Shown in pieces: positions 61,807 through 64,000 of a stretch of 64,000 nucleotides of DNA. The notes below the pieces were generated by a model, which was not told the DNA's origin, searched no databases, and saw only the letters and a list, made by a program, of their open reading frames with translations. The stretch's first letter is position 1. Every line of letters begins with the position of its first letter. The DNA comes from an uncultured Cohaesibacter sp. (lineage in GTDB: Bacteria; Pseudomonadota; Alphaproteobacteria; Rhizobiales; Cohaesibacteraceae). The position numbers and the translations under genes were made by a program. The stretch spans positions 310,001-374,000 of the forward strand of contig NZ_OY781114.1 of assembly GCF_963676485.1 (NCBI RefSeq), read 5' to 3'.

Positions 61807-62436
61807 ATGTGCCAAACCCTTAAGCCTTCGATCAAATCTGTATCCGCCATTCTTGCTATGACGACCATCGTTGCTTCAGTCTTGGTTGCATATGACGCAA
61901 ATGGGAGCCTGTTTAGCACGGTCAAAGTTGCCGCACTCAGGGACTATGGTGGAACGACTTTTGCGGATATAAAAAATCTTGAACTATGGCGATTGATCAC
62001 AGCCCAACTCGTTCATGTTAAACAAGGCCATATGCTATATAATGCAGTTTGTCTTTTGCTTGTTGGCTCTCTCGTTGAGAGCAAGATAGGCCCAGCGCGA
62101 ACATTCGTCATTTGGCTGGTTGCGGGTGGATTGGCAACATATGCCAGTCCGATTGGGATAGAGGCGCCCTGGAATGTGGGAACAGGCGCATCTCAAGCCG
62201 TCTTTGCGTTGGCGGCTGTTGCTCTCGTTTTGATCTGTCATCGTGAAGTCAATCGGATGCTTGGGATTGTTTTGGTCGCACTAGCCTTGATCCCTGGGCT
62301 GGCCCTTGATTTCATGACTGCCGGTTACCCTAAGCCCGGGCATGCGGTGGCTCTCTGCCTGGGAGGTTTATTGGGCTTGTTGTTTTACCAGCGTGTGCGC
62401 GCGCAGGATGGCTCCCCAACAATTGGCAAGGCTTGA
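61807..62436 (+). CDS. Rhomboid family intramembrane serine protease
   Basis: A 209-residue protein with six hydrophobic segments. Rhomboid features are visible: 'LWRLITAQLVHVKQGHMLYNAV' (His and Asn of the HxxxN region), the catalytic Ser in 'GTGASQAVFAL' (GxSx), and the catalytic His in 'PGHAVALCLGGLLG'. It would cut transmembrane substrates in the inner membrane. No clear ribosome site precedes the ATG; an ATG at 61858 is possible. Its substrate is unknown, though membrane-anchored proteins of the same island are candidates. Confidence 0.8.
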   Translation: MCQTLKPSIKSVSAILAMTTIVASVLVAYDANGSLFSTVKVAALRDYGGTTFADIKNLELWRLITAQLVHVKQGHMLYNAVCLLLVGSLVESKIGPARTFVIWLVAGGLATYASPIGIEAPWNVGTGASQAVFALAAVALVLICHREVNRMLGIVLVALALIPGLALDFMTAGYPKPGHAVALCLGGLLGLLFYQRVRAQDGSPTIGKA

Positions 62437-62837
62437 TTTGGTGTTTCGGTAGGCATCAATCGTTTCTTTTGCTACAGCAAACTTCCATTTTGAATGCGAT
62501 TAGGTCATCTGGTCGCTGATAATGCTGCGGTTTGAATGAATGTCCGGAATGATGAAGTAGGCTCCTGAGAAGCCCCCCTGGCGAGCCACAGCAAAGGTCG
62601 GGCGCCTGCAACAAAAGAGTTTTTTCCTGATAGGCCCCCCTTGAGCAAGATGCAGGGCGCTATGCTTTTAGGGGGTACGCTGCACCAGAAGATATCCAGA
62701 GTTTGTACGCAGGAGAATCGATTGGTCACTTAGTTCGTAAAGGGAAAAGAATAGCCCGAAAGGATCTTAAACACGTTCAGAATCCTGTTTTATATTGGCC
62801 GAGATAATTCAATAGGATTAAGCAATCCCGGGCCCCC
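62437..62837. other. Island non-coding stretch, degenerate
   Basis: About 400 bases between the rhomboid gene and the gp3 remnant. It contains GGCCCCCC and AGGGGG tracts (about 62634-62675) that can pair. A minus-strand open frame (62505-62729) lacks family features. No gene called. Confidence 0.35.
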
Positions 62838-63132
62838 TCACCCCCGTTTCTTTGCCTTTGTGCTGGCCATGAGTTCGATGATGGCCTTGGCCATATCCTG
62901 TGTCGAGGAACGCGGGCGTGCGGGGGCTTTCGGACTCTTTTGCTTCCTTGCCGCCAAGGGGCAGTTCACGGGCAATAATATTGCCATTGAGAATGCCCGC
63001 GGCTGCTCCGGTGAACTTCTGATCCCAGATGATGTCTTCCACCCGTGTTATGATGGTAAGAAAATCTTCACCCCGATCCTTATAGCTATCCCATGTCTGA
63101 CGTGTAATGCCCATAAAGACATACCATTCCAT
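62838..63132 (-). pseudogene. Phage DNA-packaging protein gp3-like remnant (terminase small subunit type), frameshifted
   Basis: The minus strand encodes 'MGITRQTWDSYKDRGEDFL', 'ITRVEDIIWDQKFTGAAAG' and 'LNGNIIARELPL', the core of phage gp3-type DNA-packaging proteins. The usual N-terminal third is missing because an in-frame TGA lies two codons before the ATG at 63132. The C-terminal part continues best in another frame ('STQDMAKAIIELMASTKAKK', ending at 62838), so a frameshift near 62930-62945 is likely. The intact phase reads on to 62818 as nonsense. Confidence 0.65.
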
Positions 63133-63213
63133 TTGCCATCACTGGACATCCTGGAGTTCAAGTTTGCCATCTCCGCTCCCTCCTGCCTTACCTTGAAAAT
63201 GTGGCACACAGGT

Positions 63214-63414
63214 ATGCGGGAGAAGCCCGACGACCGGTTCGTTCTCCCGATGATCCCTCAAATGCACGCCAGACAGCTCAGCATGAATGAGGTCTGCTTC
63301 TGGACCGCGATGGGATGGCAATGGCAAGACGCCGTCCAACTCGCTCTGGACCTGCACAAGCACACCAGCGTCGAGGACACCTGCAAGAGGCTGATCGCGA
63401 GGACGGGACGATGA
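63214..63414 (+). CDS. Small phage-like hypothetical protein
   Basis: A frame of about 66 codons from the ATG at 63214 (in-frame alternative at 63199) encodes 'MREKPDDRFVLPMIPQMHAR' and ends 'LHKHTSVEDTCKRLIARTGR'. The predicted helical, charged C-terminus looks like a small phage-type protein, but I do not recognise the family. Its stop overlaps the next ATG (ATGA), as in compact phage operons. The upstream part of the open frame is antisense to the gp3 remnant and was not included. Confidence 0.4.
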   Translation: MREKPDDRFVLPMIPQMHARQLSMNEVCFWTAMGWQWQDAVQLALDLHKHTSVEDTCKRLIARTGR

Positions 63415-63557
63415 CATGGGAAGAGATATTCAAGCACCACTTTGATGCCGTTCAAAACACAGTCGACTTGGGCCGGGCAGCCTACCAGATTTATCGGGGC
63501 AACGGTGGAGATGTGAAACAGCTCTCTCAAGCGCCCTGCAGATGTCACCCGAAGTGA
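63411..63557 (+). CDS. Small phage-like hypothetical protein, overlapping its neighbour
   Basis: A 48-residue frame starts at the ATG that overlaps the previous stop. It reads 'MTWEEIFKHHFDAVQNTVDL', then 'GRAAYQIYRGNGGDVKQLSQ' and ends 'PCRCHPK'. A GGACGGG stretch lies a few bases upstream. The last part overlaps the start of the integrase remnant, so its C-terminus may be an artefact of the deletion that removed most of the integrase gene. Confidence 0.4.
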   Translation: MTWEEIFKHHFDAVQNTVDLGRAAYQIYRGNGGDVKQLSQAPCRCHPK

Positions 63558-63835
63558 CCAAGAACCACCTGAAGGGCAATCGCCATAGGAACCGCAAGCA
63601 TTCTCATGCGCGCCATGGGGCTCAGAATCATCGTCGCGACGGAAAGCGTCCAACAGCAAGAAGTACCTCTGCGGTTCACCTTGCAGCGGCCGGTGTTCCG
63701 ATGCAGAAGATTTCCCAGTATCTGGGGCATTCAAACACCGCAATTACAGAGAGCACGTATGCTCGCTATGCTCCGGATCATTTGAGGGAAGAATCTAGCA
63801 TTCTGGACTTTACCAGAATAAGGAAGGTTCAATAG
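63542..63835 (+). pseudogene. Tyrosine recombinase (integrase) C-terminal remnant
   Basis: Only the last 55 or so residues are integrase-like: 'SAVHLAAAGVPMQKISQYLG' then 'HSNTAITESTYARYAPDHL', containing the LGH motif and the catalytic Tyr (in 'TYARY'). The preceding box that should read H-x-L-R-H-T is altered ('ARSTSAV'), and everything N-terminal to it is missing. The position beside tRNA-Pro and direction toward it are typical for island integrases. Confidence 0.75.
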
Positions 63836-63869
63836 AACCTTGGGCCGCTGTCTCAAATCAACGTAAGTC

Positions 63870-63926
63870 ATTGAAATGATTGGTCGGAGTGAGAGGATTC
63901 GAACCTCCGGCCCCTGCCTCCCGAAG
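63870..63926 (-). repeat. Right att-like direct repeat within tRNA-Pro
   Basis: This 57-bp copy is part of the intact tRNA gene plus 11 flanking bases. It matches 53936-53992 with three differences. The left edge of the tRNA (CCA end) faces the island. Confidence 0.85.
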
Positions 63927-63957
63927 GCAGTGCTCTACCAGGCTGAGCTACACTCCG
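63881..63957 (-). tRNA. tRNA-Pro (anticodon CGG)
   Basis: The minus strand folds as a 77-base cloverleaf. The acceptor stem CGGAGTG pairs with CACTCCG. The D arm is 'GCTCAGCCTGGTAGAGC', the anticodon stem CTGCC/GGCAG holds loop TTCGGGA with anticodon CGG, and the T arm contains GGTTCGAATCC. ACCA at the 3' end is encoded. It reads CCG proline codons. The 3' half serves as an integration site for the island to its left. Confidence 0.93.
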
Positions 63958-64000
63958 TTGGTGGCGTAGGATTATGACATAGAAATGAAATAATCAAGAT

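Larger units (their letters stand above)
53936..63926. mobile_element. Decayed integrative element / genomic island in tRNA-Pro(CGG)
   Basis: The two tRNA-derived repeats bound about 10 kb. The right end keeps the intact tRNA, with the C-terminal remnant of a tyrosine integrase next to it, and phage packaging debris further in. Cargo includes an autotransporter, a GT51-like protein, a GST, a GlxA-type regulator with hydrolase, and a rhomboid protease, several with lower GC than the rest of the window by eye. The integrase lacks its N-terminal and part of its catalytic domain, so the element is immobile without help. Confidence 0.75.

Noticed and set aside
63139-63417. Minus-strand frame of 92 codons as the missing N-terminus of gp3
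   Set aside because: It is not in a sensible phase with the gp3 core and has no gp3 features; the plus-strand small frames fit better.
1-64000. CRISPR array, insertion sequence with terminal repeats, or rRNA
   Set aside because: No regularly spaced repeats, no transposase motifs and no rRNA-like segments were seen on reading.

Overview
The window reads as the chromosome of a heterotrophic, probably marine alphaproteobacterium, most likely of the Hyphomicrobiales (Cohaesibacter-, Roseibium- or Pseudovibrio-like). That placement is an inference from gene content: many ABC and TRAP uptake systems tied to amine and amino-acid catabolism, FCD-type GntR regulators beside their targets, a gluconate-dehydrogenase-type GMC/cytochrome c trio, and a tetrathionate respiration locus. 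Coding density is high and most genes have clear Shine-Dalgarno sites, often with ATGA or TGATG overlaps inside operons.

Layout. 1-3.2 kb: a PHP-like protein cut by the window edge, a CDP-alcohol phosphatidyltransferase, a DUF2062 membrane protein and an L-2-hydroxyacid dehydrogenase. 3.6-13.6 kb (minus): an amine catabolic locus with SDR, class III PLP enzyme, hydroxylysine-kinase-like phosphotransferase, GntR regulator, a complete polyamine-type ABC transporter and a second class III aminotransferase. Two promoters in it carry the same arrangement of paired TGATGCATCA operators. 14.1-20.3 kb: a class I aminotransferase with a possible 28-residue partner, divergent from a TRAP transporter and two GntR genes. 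20.4-28.9 kb: an M24-fold hydrolase without metal ligands, an M20 carbamoylase/amidohydrolase, a D-2-hydroxyacid dehydrogenase, 5-oxoprolinase PxpABC, a D-amino-acid transaminase and an aromatic/aspartate aminotransferase. 29.3-30.9 kb: a CaCA exchanger and an MgtC-family protein.

31.0-39.3 kb: a branched-chain-type ABC transporter (with a fused LivM-LivG protein), a cysteine hydrolase and an N-formylglutamate amidohydrolase face a RpiR regulator and a glutamine-synthetase-like ligase across a divergent promoter with a palindromic operator. 39.8-43.6 kb: the three-subunit membrane dehydrogenase. 43.8-51.4 kb: a complete ttrS-ttrR-ttrB-ttrC-ttrA tetrathionate reductase locus, followed by an 8-bp tandem repeat. 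51.8-53.8 kb: a reductase and a MarR/AhpD-like divergent pair.

53.9-63.9 kb: a decayed integrative element in tRNA-Pro(CGG). The intact tRNA lies at the right end (63881-63957, minus). A 57-bp copy of its 3' half plus flank lies at 53936-53992, and an integrase C-terminal fragment lies beside the tRNA. Between them are phage packaging debris (gp3-like), a T5SS/PEP-type autotransporter, a GT51 transglycosylase homologue with both catalytic glutamates changed to glutamine, a glutathione S-transferase, a GNAT fragment, a GlxA-type regulator with a divergent isochorismatase-like hydrolase, and a rhomboid protease. Most of the window is therefore devoted to uptake and nitrogen-centred catabolism, each locus having its own regulator, with one respiratory locus and one genomic island.
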